Origin: JABJMC01 sp964473745
GTDB lineage: Bacteria; Patescibacteriota; Gracilibacteria; UBA1369; UBA12473
DNA: 33,429 nucleotides
Assembly (NCBI GenBank): GCA_964473745.1
Contig: CAYYQE010000015.1
Span: 1-33,429, forward strand
Direction: 5' to 3'
Below the pieces are notes generated by a model. It had not been told where the DNA came from. It worked only from the letters and a program-made list of their open reading frames with translations, and searched no databases. Position numbers and translations under genes: made by a program. Positions 22,756-31,137 of this stretch are shown here, in pieces (the first letter of the stretch is position 1; each line of letters starts with the position of its first letter).

Positions 22756-23919
22756 TTAATAACTTCCGGATTCTTGGCGAATTTCAGCAATAATTTTAGG
22801 GAAAATTTCGAGAATATGAGCAATGTCTTGATCAATGGTAAAACGACCCAAACTAAGGCGAATTGACTGGTGGGCCTCCTGTTTGGTTCGACCAAGAGCC
22901 AAAAGCACATGAGACGGACCTATCTGTCCAGCGGTGCAAGCAGAGCCAGTCGAAATATCAATCCCTTCGGCATCAAGGCGAAGGAGCAAAATCCCGCCTT
23001 CAACTCCCTTGATTGTTAAATTGAGATTATTAGGAAGGCGATGCTCTAGGTCTCCGTTTACAAAAAGGTCTGGGATTTGTTTTTGAAGGCTTGTTAACAG
23101 GTTGTCCCGGAGAGTTGTAAGGCGTTTGGATTCTGAGGCCCGTTTTTCTTGAGCAAGACTTAAAGCTTGCCCGAACCCGACAATTCCGGGGACGTTTTCG
23201 GTGCCTGAACGCAGGCCGCGCTCATGGCCACCACCATAAATTTGAGGTTTGAGCTTAATCCCAGTTTTTACAAAAAGTCCGCCAATTCCTTTGGGACCAT
23301 AGATTTTCCCACCATTTAAAGTAAGCAGATCAACACCAAGTTTTTGTACGTCTAAAGAAAGCGCTCCGGCCGCCTGACAAGCATCCGTGTGAAATAATGG
23401 GGGATTTTTGGTGGTGTTTTGGGACCGCAAAAATTCAGCAATTTCCTTAATAGGTTGAATTGTTCCAATTTCATTATTCGCGTAGATAATACTGACTAAA
23501 ATTGTGTCTTTCTGAAGGGCTTTTTTAAGAGTTTCGAGTTCAATGAGCCCATTATTATCTACTGGCAAAAAAGTGACCTTAAACCCTTGTTTTTGGAGCT
23601 CCTTAACAGGTTCTAAAACTGATTCATGTTCAATGGCTGTGGTGATAATATGACCGCCACTAAACTGCCTAGCCACCCCCCAAATAGCCAAATTATTGCT
23701 TTCGGTTCCGCTCCCAGTAAAAACTACTTCATTGGGGGAGCAGTTTAGATTTTTTCCGATTGTTTTTCGGGCCTGATCAACTGCCTTTTTTGCCTTTTGC
23801 CCGGTGGGGTGAAGGCTCGACGGGTTCCCAAAAATCTCTGAAAAATACGGTTTCATGGCCGCAAAAACTTGAGGGTCTACTGGTGTAGTGGCCGCGTAAT
23901 CTAAATAAATTCTTTTCAT
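22756..23919 (-). CDS. Cysteine desulfurase (NifS/IscS family)
   Basis: This 387-residue PLP enzyme releases sulfur from cysteine for Fe-S clusters or tRNA thiolation. YLDYAATTPVDP opens the protein; EHES carries His98; FHTDACQAAG carries Asp179 and Gln182 for the cofactor. The Schiff-base lysine is Lys205 in LNGGKIYGPKG, and the persulfide cysteine Cys328 lies in STGSACTAG. The residue before the lysine is usually His (S-x-H-K); here it is Gly, a variant seen in some family members. No IscU-type scaffold is present nearby. rny follows 54 bp downstream, so read-through is possible. Confidence 0.95.
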   Translation of the reverse strand: MKRIYLDYAATTPVDPQVFAAMKPYFSEIFGNPSSLHPTGQKAKKAVDQARKTIGKNLNCSPNEVVFTGSGTESNNLAIWGVARQFSGGHIITTAIEHESVLEPVKELQKQGFKVTFLPVDNNGLIELETLKKALQKDTILVSIIYANNEIGTIQPIKEIAEFLRSQNTTKNPPLFHTDACQAAGALSLDVQKLGVDLLTLNGGKIYGPKGIGGLFVKTGIKLKPQIYGGGHERGLRSGTENVPGIVGFGQALSLAQEKRASESKRLTTLRDNLLTSLQKQIPDLFVNGDLEHRLPNNLNLTIKGVEGGILLLRLDAEGIDISTGSACTAGQIGPSHVLLALGRTKQEAHQSIRLSLGRFTIDQDIAHILEIFPKIIAEIRQESGSY

Positions 23920-23934
23920 AAATGAATGGGCTGC

Positions 23935-24273
23935 TTAGGCCGCATGTAGGTGTTGGCGTTGCATTTTTTCAATTGCTTTCTTGACTTGTTCAACGAGTTT
24001 GTCTTTGGAAAATTCAACAGCCTTTCTTAAGTCACGGCTATCTTCACTAGAATAAAGTGGTTTGTGTTTAACAGCTTTGGGTAACTCCATAAACATTTCT
24101 ACCTTATAGGCGTCTTTACGAGTGAATTTTTCAGCGGTGACATTTAATTTGACTTCATCAGCGTCAAAATGCGTTAAGAATTTTTCAAAATGGGGCAACT
24201 TTTTGCTTAAATAGTCTTCAAAAAGTTCTTTTTCAAGGTCGGTAAGGTGCTTTGAAAAGGTGTTTACCTGCAT
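23935..24273 (-). CDS. Ribosome hibernation factor-like protein (HPF/RaiA family)
   Basis: The protein has 112 residues. The pattern of strand-forming VKLNVTAEKF and AYKVEMFMELP followed by a C-terminal helix DLRKAVEFSKDKLVEQVKKAIEK matches the S30AE fold. Family members end with a D-L-x-x-A-I-x-x-x-x-D-K-L-x-x-Q helix. They bind the 30S decoding centre and silence ribosomes in stationary phase. It resembles short HPF/YfiA rather than long HPF. It sits 15 bp upstream of the cysteine desulfurase gene and may share its transcript. A hairpin lies in the gap before it. Confidence 0.75.
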   Translation of the reverse strand: MQVNTFSKHLTDLEKELFEDYLSKKLPHFEKFLTHFDADEVKLNVTAEKFTRKDAYKVEMFMELPKAVKHKPLYSSEDSRDLRKAVEFSKDKLVEQVKKAIEKMQRQHLHAA

Positions 24274-24284
24274 GAAAATGGATT

Positions 24285-24322
24285 AGTGAATAAAGGCATT
24301 TCTATTGTGCCTTTATCTCACT
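24285..24322. promoter_or_regulatory. Long inverted repeat between the 623-residue gene and the HPF-like gene
   Basis: AGTGAATAAAGGCA (24285-24298) pairs with TGCCTTTATCTCACT (24308-24322), giving a 14-bp stem with one bulged base around a 9-nt loop. On the minus strand it precedes the HPF-like ATG by 12 bases and follows the 623-residue gene stop. No T-run follows, so it may be leader structure or an mRNA stabiliser rather than a terminator. Confidence 0.55.
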
Positions 24323-24342
24323 ATTAATTCAATTTGAAATGC

Positions 24343-26214
24343 TTAAGCGTTAGACTTTTCCCATTCAGCGGCATCTATTGCTTCGGCTAGGGCATCCCTT
24401 CTTGTTCTTAATTCTTTGGTGGTTTCTCTTTGGGTAAGAACGATCCCTTCAAGATCATCCAGCCTAGAATCTGCCTTGGAAAGTTGATTACTAGCTTCTT
24501 CTAAATTGCCGTCTGCAAGAGCGTTTTCGCCACGATTTAAAGCTTGGGTAACATATTGTCTGTCCTCTCTTTCTAGAGGACTTTCAACATCTACCATGTC
24601 GTCTGGACCAGGCTCTCGAAGATCGTCACCCGGGAGAGTGAGTTCTTCTTGTGGGCCGACTTCCATTACTTTTTGGAACTCAGCTTCAAAGGCTTCGAAC
24701 ATTTCATCCCACTGGCCGCGCCAAGTAGACAAGGCTTTCATAGGGATAGTTGTTCGCACAAATCGTTCATCAGAGGCCTGCGTTATGTCTTCTAGTCCTT
24801 CGGGAGCGTCTTTCCAGGTAACTTCCAAGAAACGTTTTCGGCTTCCAAATTTACCCACTTTGCCCCATCTGACCTCGATTGTGCCGCGAGGGACTCGATG
24901 CTTGGTAGCAAGATAACTTTCTACCATTTCTTGCACTTGTTTTCGTTCAGTTTCACCAGCTCTTAGCCTTTCTCCGTCTTCTTTAAAGCTTGGTTCTAGG
25001 CTTTTTTGGTGAGCTTGTTCTTCTCCGATGGCCGCGGTCATACTTTCTTGTTCTTTCTCAAAAATATCTTCCCCAACAATGCGTGGGATATTGTTTTCAA
25101 GATCATCGCCGATATAGTCTCCATCGACAAACCTTGGGCCGTCTTCAAAAATAGATTTTCCGGTTCTTTTGTTTTTGAAATCATAACCAAGAGTGAATTT
25201 CCATTCACCGCCTTCTTCATAAAATGATTCTACAAAAACATTGGCTGTAAGATATTCAGCAAAATCACCATCTAAGAAATCTGGGACAATTGCTTGAACT
25301 GCTTTGCCAGCTTGTTCAATGGTGGCTAGCAAGCCAGCAACCTGTTCCGCATGTTTTTCTTTTTGCTCTGGGGTGTCTAAAATTTCGTAACGATCGTAGC
25401 GAATGTATTGGACCCAAGCTCTGTTTTGAACAGCAGTAGCGCGATAACCTTCACCGGTTTCTATGTCGATAAGGTATTTTTCGGCTTTTTCTTGGCCTAA
25501 CATTTCAACTAGATATTTATTTACACCGGCACGCTCTTCAGCAAGAAGAGGGTCTTCGTCAGCAGAAACTGGCTCTGAAAGATGTGGTTGCCCTGATTTA
25601 AAGTAGTTAACACGGGCTTGCCTGGTGGCTAAATCACCGTGACCAACAGCATCCAAAACATGCATAATGCTGCCTTTTTCCGTGCTGTCGTCTAAAACAG
25701 TGGGGTCAACAGCGCCAGGAGCTGACTCTACATTACGAGCAACATCAGTTTGGTGAAGCTCGTCAATGGCTTCCCTAGTGTGACCTATTTCCTCTTGATA
25801 TTCTGGCTGAACAAAGCTGCCCTCGCGAGCGCCTTTGCGGTCTTTCATTTTGTAAGAAGGTGGGTTTTGATCGAAATCTACTTCCCATTCAACTCCAGTT
25901 TGATTCTGTAAACTAATTCCTTGATGCGCTAGCATCATCCAAGCATTTAAAACTAGATTTTTTTGGGCGTGATTTAATTCAGCAAACCGCTTGTCTTTGT
26001 TTTCAGGAGGTCCCCAGACAGCTTGTGAAAAATCTTCGGTCCAACCGTGTGGACTTTCGCAGGTAAATTCAACTTTACCTTTGTTTTGGATATCTAAACG
26101 TTCGTCCTCCACGTCAATGGAAGAGAGGACTTGTCCGTTCATTTTTTCAATCCATTTTTCTGCTTTTTCGGCCTCGGTGTTGCGAGGACGCATACTTTCT
26201 TTGGATGGTGACAT
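24343..26214 (-). CDS. Unknown 623-residue soluble acidic protein
   Basis: No family is recognised. The sequence is acidic, has no signal peptide or membrane helix, and contains Trp-rich stretches (HGWTEDFSQAVWGPP at about 57-71) and a middle domain with strand-like segments (GGEWKFTLGYDFKN). The C-terminal 90 residues form a helical hairpin-like repeat, with ALADGNLEEASNQLSKADSRL resembling one TPR unit followed by a coiled coil. The start at 26214 fits the promoter at 26252-26280 with a leader near 31 nt. It is divergent from queG. Its size and composition resemble the 635- and 579-residue unknown proteins in this window, but I see no shared motif. Confidence 0.78.
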   Translation of the reverse strand: MSPSKESMRPRNTEAEKAEKWIEKMNGQVLSSIDVEDERLDIQNKGKVEFTCESPHGWTEDFSQAVWGPPENKDKRFAELNHAQKNLVLNAWMMLAHQGISLQNQTGVEWEVDFDQNPPSYKMKDRKGAREGSFVQPEYQEEIGHTREAIDELHQTDVARNVESAPGAVDPTVLDDSTEKGSIMHVLDAVGHGDLATRQARVNYFKSGQPHLSEPVSADEDPLLAEERAGVNKYLVEMLGQEKAEKYLIDIETGEGYRATAVQNRAWVQYIRYDRYEILDTPEQKEKHAEQVAGLLATIEQAGKAVQAIVPDFLDGDFAEYLTANVFVESFYEEGGEWKFTLGYDFKNKRTGKSIFEDGPRFVDGDYIGDDLENNIPRIVGEDIFEKEQESMTAAIGEEQAHQKSLEPSFKEDGERLRAGETERKQVQEMVESYLATKHRVPRGTIEVRWGKVGKFGSRKRFLEVTWKDAPEGLEDITQASDERFVRTTIPMKALSTWRGQWDEMFEAFEAEFQKVMEVGPQEELTLPGDDLREPGPDDMVDVESPLEREDRQYVTQALNRGENALADGNLEEASNQLSKADSRLDDLEGIVLTQRETTKELRTRRDALAEAIDAAEWEKSNA

Positions 26215-26251
26215 TTTGTTTTGGTTTTAAAGATATTAAATTTATCTAGTA

Positions 26252-26280
26252 ATTCTAGCACATTTGAGCTTCTTTTTCAA
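26252..26280 (-). promoter_or_regulatory. Extended -10 promoter of the 623-residue gene
   Basis: On the minus strand TTGAAA (26280-26275) and TAGAAT (26257-26252) are 17 bp apart with a TGC extension. It shares CCTTGAAAAA with the promoter of the EF-hand protein gene. Confidence 0.7.
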
Positions 26281-26306
26281 GGATTTATTCCTTAAAATGG
26301 GTATAT

Positions 26307-27392
26307 ATGGACCAAATTATAAAACTAGCAAAAGCAGTGGGGTTTGACTTAGTGGGCGTGGCGCCAGCGGAGTTGCCAAAGGGTGCTTTTGAGAAATACG
26401 AGGGCTGGGTAAAAAAGGGGCGCGCCGGCCAAATGGCTTATTTGGAGCGCGATGTAGCACGCCGGCGCGCCGTAACTCAAATAATGCCCGGTGCCCAATC
26501 TGTTATTTGCTTGGGAATTAACTATTTTCGAGGCCCGCGGGAAGCGGATTACCCGGATACTGAAGCGGCCGAGCGTGTTGCCGCGGCCCCCAAATCCAGC
26601 CAATCTACTGGTCAGGTCGCCCGCTATGCTTATGGCCAGGATTATCACAAGGTTTTAGAAAAAATGCTTAAAAAATTGACGCACTCTTTGCGCGCGGAAT
26701 TCCCAGAAAATCAGTTCAAAACTTATGTGGATACGGGAGCAGTTTTAGAAAAAGCCTATGCCGAAGCCGCGGGACTTGGTGAAATTGGCGAAAATACGAC
26801 CTTGATTACGCCTGAATTTGGTTCTTTTGTGTTTTTGTCAGAGGTGATTACCGACCTTGAGATTACACCAACTAAACCTGAATTAGCGACAATTTGTGAA
26901 CGTTGCCAAGCTTGTAGAGGCGCGTGCCCAACCGGCGCCTTAGTTGGCCCTTATGAGCTCGATGCGCGGCGCTGCATTTCTTATTTAACAATTGAACATC
27001 GTGGTTCTATCCCAGAAAAATTACGTCCTTTAATTGGCGATTGGCTTTATGGCTGTGATCTTTGCCAGGAAATTTGCCCGCAAAATATGAATGGGCCCCA
27101 ACCAGCTCCAAAAGATCCTGCTCATGAGCCTTTTACCTGTCGAATTGGGGGTGATTTCTTGGTTTTAGCAGAGATTTTGCGCCTGCAAACTGATGAAGAA
27201 TTCACTGAAAAATTTGCTGGATCCCCAATGAAAAGAACCAAACGTGAAGGATTGGTCCGGAATGCCTGTGTGGTAGCCGCTAATGTGGGAGCTACCAAAC
27301 TTTTGCCACTTCTTCATAACTTATCCAAGCACGACAAAAGCGATGTTGTGCGCGAACACGCGACCTGGGCCATACAACAACTAAGCGAGTAA
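26307..27392 (+). CDS. queG: Epoxyqueuosine reductase
   Basis: QueG reduces epoxyqueuosine to queuosine in tRNA, using cobalamin and two [4Fe-4S] clusters. The 361 residues show the cobalamin-binding YGQDYH (109-114), the catalytic Asp142 in YVDTGAVLEKA, and GEIGENTTLI in place of the usual GWIGKN motif. The first ferredoxin-like cysteines are 197, 200, 203 and 207; the second set is 250, 253 and 257, with Cys223 between. A C-terminal HEAT-like region (about 310-360) contacts tRNA in known structures. No queuosine biosynthesis neighbours are present, so the substrate would arise elsewhere in the genome or from salvage. It converges on the 579-residue gene with a 1-base gap. Confidence 0.94.
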   Translation: MDQIIKLAKAVGFDLVGVAPAELPKGAFEKYEGWVKKGRAGQMAYLERDVARRRAVTQIMPGAQSVICLGINYFRGPREADYPDTEAAERVAAAPKSSQSTGQVARYAYGQDYHKVLEKMLKKLTHSLRAEFPENQFKTYVDTGAVLEKAYAEAAGLGEIGENTTLITPEFGSFVFLSEVITDLEITPTKPELATICERCQACRGACPTGALVGPYELDARRCISYLTIEHRGSIPEKLRPLIGDWLYGCDLCQEICPQNMNGPQPAPKDPAHEPFTCRIGGDFLVLAEILRLQTDEEFTEKFAGSPMKRTKREGLVRNACVVAANVGATKLLPLLHNLSKHDKSDVVREHATWAIQQLSE

Positions 27393-27393
27393 T

Positions 27394-29133
27394 TTATTGA
27401 CGTTCTCGCTGCGGACGCCTAGCACCCGGCTGTGGTGGTGTTTGTTCGCCGGAGTCAGTGACCGAACGCTGTGGCCCGGCAGATCTTTGGCTTGGGACGT
27501 GATTAGCGCGGCGGGCAACACGACCAGCCGCAGAAACTTCCTTTCTCGCGTCTCTTTGAAAACCTAAATCTCTCCTAACGGCGTCCATAAATCGTCCCGC
27601 CGTATCTGGTGGGGCCACATTATTAACCATTTCATCAACAATTTCTTGTAAAACTTGGCTCCAAACTTCCAAAGGGCTTTCTTCGCGTAACATCGGAATC
27701 GTGCCTCGGGCTTTTAAATTATTTACTCCTTGTTTCAATTCTACTGATAAAGCTTCGGCCAAAACTACAAATTCAGCTCCTAGGCTTTCTTCTCCCTCCT
27801 CATATAAAGCCCTTCCATAACTCATTAAAAGTTCGGCCGTGCGATAAAGATCATGTAAGTCTTGGACGCGAGAATCTTGCTCAGTTGCCTTAAATTCTTT
27901 ATCTAAATCAGCAAATCGATGTGGTGTTCCCAGGGCAATCCCAATGCGAGCTGCCCACCCAACAAAAGGCATTCTAGTTTGGTCTACTAGGGCCCATTTT
28001 GCTGCTAAAGAGCTTAATTCTTCTCCGCCAGCGCCTTCAACCGCTTCTTGTGAAGTCCAATTTCGAACCTTATCGCGTCTAGTTTGTTCAAATAATTCGC
28101 GTGCCTGATCTGGCCACTGTAAACTAGCTTCATCCATGATTTCTTGATAAGCGCTTTCTTGAAGACTTGCTGCTAGTTGGTCCTTAATTTTTTGACGTGA
28201 AGCATCAACTAGAGCGCGAGCAAATTCATCATAATCAGTTACTCGGGTGTTAGCTTGATCGCCAGCAATAAGGTCTACCAAAGCATCTATCCCCTCGGGC
28301 GAAGTCAGGCGATCTTTGGCGCGAAAACCTGGTTCCTTAGAAAGTCCATATCTTTCCTGTTCCAAAACACGTTTTAAGACAAAATAGAGTGATCTTTCAT
28401 CGGGATTTCCGTTTCTGGGGACTCTTAATTCTCTAATGTTAACTGGCCTCTCTAGGACGTCCCTTTCTCCAGGATAAATCCTGGCCTTTGGTTGTCTGGG
28501 AGGGGCTAATTCTACAGAAAAATTTTCCTCATCAATGGTGTATTCTTGTTCAGAACCTCTGACTTCTAATAAAATTGGTAATATTTTAATTAAAAAATCT
28601 CTTAATTCTGGCTCTACATCGGGGGCTCCTTCAATAAGGTGTTCCGTTAGAATGCTAACCATATATGATTCATGCCGGCACTGGTTAAGTCGAAGAGATA
28701 TAAATCCAGCTTTTGAGCCAGGATCACAAGTAAGAAAAGCTCTTAATAGTTCCCCAACAGTTTGTCCATGATGGCCCTGGTCCAACCTATCCATAAAAAA
28801 CTTGCGGTGCTCAGTAATAACCCCATAAGCAGAATGCCGAAGATTAGAATGTCGAGTCCCATTTAATAGTTCAAGTTCAGGATTAGGACAAGGAGCTTGC
28901 CTCATATGCTCGAAGGAAACTTCTAGGCCCTCTTTTCTGCTGAGACGAGTAGCCTCAGCTTGGTGAAGTGGCTCTATTCTGGCTTTAGCTCCAGCAATGG
29001 CGTCATCAAAAACCGGCGTTTCTTCTAGCAAAGATTCTAAAATATCTAATACATTTCCTTTTTGGCGCTCCTGAAGTTTCAGGAGACCTTCGATGGCGGG
29101 TTGCAGTTTGTCTGGAGAGAGGCGGACAGACAT
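27394..29133 (-). CDS. Unknown 579-residue helical protein
   Basis: No family is recognised. It is predicted soluble, without a signal peptide, and looks mostly helical (DKLQPAIEGLLKLQERQKGN; EYDEFARALVDASRQKIKD-like stretches). An internal segment rich in Cys and His (residues 80-180) shows no clear metal-binding spacing. The last 45 residues are basic and low in complexity (Arg, Pro, Gln, Ser), typical of a disordered tail. It has a promoter at 29161-29188 and a U5 tract abutting the ATG. It stands alone, convergent with queG and preceded by a 307-bp non-coding region. Confidence 0.78.
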   Translation of the reverse strand: MSVRLSPDKLQPAIEGLLKLQERQKGNVLDILESLLEETPVFDDAIAGAKARIEPLHQAEATRLSRKEGLEVSFEHMRQAPCPNPELELLNGTRHSNLRHSAYGVITEHRKFFMDRLDQGHHGQTVGELLRAFLTCDPGSKAGFISLRLNQCRHESYMVSILTEHLIEGAPDVEPELRDFLIKILPILLEVRGSEQEYTIDEENFSVELAPPRQPKARIYPGERDVLERPVNIRELRVPRNGNPDERSLYFVLKRVLEQERYGLSKEPGFRAKDRLTSPEGIDALVDLIAGDQANTRVTDYDEFARALVDASRQKIKDQLAASLQESAYQEIMDEASLQWPDQARELFEQTRRDKVRNWTSQEAVEGAGGEELSSLAAKWALVDQTRMPFVGWAARIGIALGTPHRFADLDKEFKATEQDSRVQDLHDLYRTAELLMSYGRALYEEGEESLGAEFVVLAEALSVELKQGVNNLKARGTIPMLREESPLEVWSQVLQEIVDEMVNNVAPPDTAGRFMDAVRRDLGFQRDARKEVSAAGRVARRANHVPSQRSAGPQRSVTDSGEQTPPQPGARRPQRERQ

Positions 29134-29440
29134 AAAAATTGGTTTTAGGGCAAGGAGGGTATTTTATCATTTTTACATGATTTGTCAAGCCCATTCTTCC
29201 TAAAAAGATCCCAGTTTTTAGTTGCTCTGTTATGAGTATGCACGAATTTGACTAAATAGCCTCAATTCTAATAATTAGAAGAGGTTTTTGTGGTGTAATT
29301 TAACAGAGAAGAATCTGTGCCCGGGCACAAATTTTCAGGGTAGATTTAATTCAAACCCTCCACGCCCTCTTATATGTCAAATTCACGCTTTTTGAGAAAA
29401 ATTGGGGGCGGAGTGACAACGACACATTTGGTTCAAAAAT
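29134..29440. other. 307-bp non-coding stretch with palindromes and promoter-like elements
   Basis: The stretch holds the minus-strand promoter of the 579-residue gene and a weak plus-strand hairpin (CCTC...TTCTA/TAGAA...GAGG, about 29260-29284) followed by TTTTT. A plus-strand extended -10 (TTTTTGTGGTGTAAT, 29285-29299) comes next, then the perfect 14-bp palindrome TGTGCCCGGGCACA near 29317-29330. A 9-bp inverted pair GAATTTGAC/GTCAAATTC lies at 29244-29252 and 29376-29384. A 31-codon plus-strand frame (29374-29469) starts here and overlaps the next gene antisense; I do not call it a gene. Confidence 0.55.
29161..29188 (-). promoter_or_regulatory. Promoter of the 579-residue gene
   Basis: On the minus strand a perfect TTGACA (29188-29183) and TAAAAT (29166-29161) are 16 bp apart, with a TGA extension before the -10. 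The leader is about 21 nt. Confidence 0.7.
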
Positions 29441-29842
29441 TCACCCAACAATCCCTAGTTTTTGCTTAATTTTTTCTAAATGCTCAGCCTGTTTCTCGAG
29501 GCGTTTATAAAGGCCAGAAGCCACTAGGCGCAGCTTCGTACCATCCCTTTTTATAATGGTTATATATTCGGCCCAGATGAATTTTTTGTGACGCACATCT
29601 TGAATGTCGCTTTTATTTAAAATAAAGTATTCGTTCCTAAATTTACTACCCCCGTAATTGCTGCGAATAAATAAAAATTGGTCGCCGTGAGCCGCCATTA
29701 TATAAGGGGTTTGCGCTAATATCCCTAAAAGAAGCCATAAAAGCCATGGGGCGTTTTTAACCAGATAAATGTAGGCTTCTGGTTCGGCGCCCTGAGTGTA
29801 TTTTTTAATTTCAGGGAGGACGACATCGTCAAATTTTTTCAT
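29441..29842 (-). CDS. Small membrane protein with a PH-like domain
   Basis: This 133-residue protein has a hydrophobic segment at about 28-47 (KNAPWLLWLLLGILAQTPYI). A region of alternating strands follows (QFLFIRSNYGGSKFRNEYFILNKSDIQDVR, KFIWAEYITIIKRDGTKLRL) and a C-terminal amphipathic helix. The strand-then-helix layout resembles bacterial PH (bPH/YdbT-like) domains, a pattern match only. It is the only gene here ending in TGA; the next in-frame stop would be about 29 codons on. It lies 20 bp downstream of the DUF3999-like gene and is probably in the same transcript. Confidence 0.75.
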   Translation of the reverse strand: MKKFDDVVLPEIKKYTQGAEPEAYIYLVKNAPWLLWLLLGILAQTPYIMAAHGDQFLFIRSNYGGSKFRNEYFILNKSDIQDVRHKKFIWAEYITIIKRDGTKLRLVASGLYKRLEKQAEHLEKIKQKLGIVG

Positions 29843-29862
29843 AATTATCTTTGTTTATTAAA

Positions 29863-31137
29863 TTATTTTTTTTGAATCATACGATAACCAAGCCAGAGTA
29901 AGCCCGCGGCAGCTAAGCCCATTACAACCCACAAAATCCACTGATTTTTCTCTGTAAAACGATCATCCTGCTCATCACATTCATCGCCAATTCCATCGCC
30001 ATCAACATCGGATTGATCCCAATTCTGAATGTCTAGACAATTGTCTTCGCTGTTTATAGTGTAATCAGCATCTTCGTCATCACAAACCCAACCAATTCCA
30101 TCTAAATCTTTGTCCATTTGATCTGAATTTTCGTGAAGAGGGCAGTTGTCAGCGTCATCACCAATTCCGTCTTCGTCATAATCAAACTGAGTTCGGTTGC
30201 GATCTTCTGGAGCGTTGTCGCAAACATCTCCTAGCGAGTCATTATCACTGTCGATTTGATCGTTATTTTCAATAAAAGGACAGTTATCTTGTATGTTTAC
30301 AACCCCATCATTATCTAAATCTGAGTTGTAATCTGGATTATCAGTTTTTTCGCCTAAAGTGGCGGCTGGGGTATCGATCGTGGTAAATAAATGATCTGTG
30401 TCGTAATCTGTTTCAGAAGAAATAACTGAGCCGTAATAAAGGTTATAAGCTACCCCGGCAACGGCTTCAAAAAGAAGTTTTGCTTCGGTGGTGCCAATCA
30501 CGTCTAATTCAGCAATCATGAGCGAGGAGTTGGTATAAGTAACTGTGACGCGAATGTACTGAGCTAGAGTTTCGGGATAATCAATTGTTGTTTGGGGACG
30601 AGTTAATGAAACTGCTTCGCGCCATAAGGCTGCGTCATTACTCAAATCAATTTTTAAGGATTCTAAATATTTAGAAGAGTCCTGAAGAGTAATGGCGAGC
30701 TGATTGGTGAACTGTGGTTCTCCTAAGTCCAGTACAAAATATGTAGTATCTACATCTGTTAAATAATCTGCTTCATAATAAGTTTCTTTGTCGCCATCTA
30801 ACATATTAGTGGCGTCAAAATTTTCACCCAAAGCAGCTTCGCGAGTTGAAGAAACTTCCTTAAATGAAATTTGACTGGCAAGACTTTCTTCTACTTCGGT
30901 AAAAATTGCATAGGGAATTTCAGTCCCTTCATTATCGGCAATGCGTAAATCATAAACCGAAGCAGCTTGGCGTACATCCTGGGTAACAGGAAGCCAAACT
31001 GGGCCGTTATTTTCCGCGTCCTCCATCCCAATACTACTGACGTACTGAAATTGGTTTACCGAAAAAGCCAAAGCCAAACTGGAGAACAAGAAAGTGCCTA
31101 AAATAAGGGCGGTGAGCGGTCTAAAGAACTTTTTCAT
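29863..31137 (-). CDS. DUF3999-like surface protein with a discoidin-like segment and thrombospondin type 3 repeats
   Basis: The protein has 424 residues. A signal peptide (about 1-25, LTALILGTFLFSSLALAFS) is followed by a segment similar to the start of DUF3999 (WLPVTQDVRQAASVYDLRI). An F5/8-type-C-like region lies at about 100-215 (MLDGDKETYYEADYL; YIRVTVTYTNSSLMIAELDVIG). Calcium-binding repeats follow at about 265-390, of the type DNDGVVNIQDNCPF and DVDGDGIGDECDE. A C-terminal membrane helix (about 400-420) ends in YRMIQKK. The protein would be anchored in the membrane with its body outside. It overlaps the DUF2339 gene by 17 bp, so the two are probably translationally coupled; DUF2339 and DUF3999 genes are neighbours in other bacteria too. 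Confidence 0.85.
   Translation of the reverse strand: MKKFFRPLTALILGTFLFSSLALAFSVNQFQYVSSIGMEDAENNGPVWLPVTQDVRQAASVYDLRIADNEGTEIPYAIFTEVEESLASQISFKEVSSTREAALGENFDATNMLDGDKETYYEADYLTDVDTTYFVLDLGEPQFTNQLAITLQDSSKYLESLKIDLSNDAALWREAVSLTRPQTTIDYPETLAQYIRVTVTYTNSSLMIAELDVIGTTEAKLLFEAVAGVAYNLYYGSVISSETDYDTDHLFTTIDTPAATLGEKTDNPDYNSDLDNDGVVNIQDNCPFIENNDQIDSDNDSLGDVCDNAPEDRNRTQFDYDEDGIGDDADNCPLHENSDQMDKDLDGIGWVCDDEDADYTINSEDNCLDIQNWDQSDVDGDGIGDECDEQDDRFTEKNQWILWVVMGLAAAGLLWLGYRMIQKK

Noticed and set aside
29374..29469. 31-residue plus-strand protein
   Set aside because: It is too short to support by eye and overlaps a real gene antisense; kept only as part of a finding.
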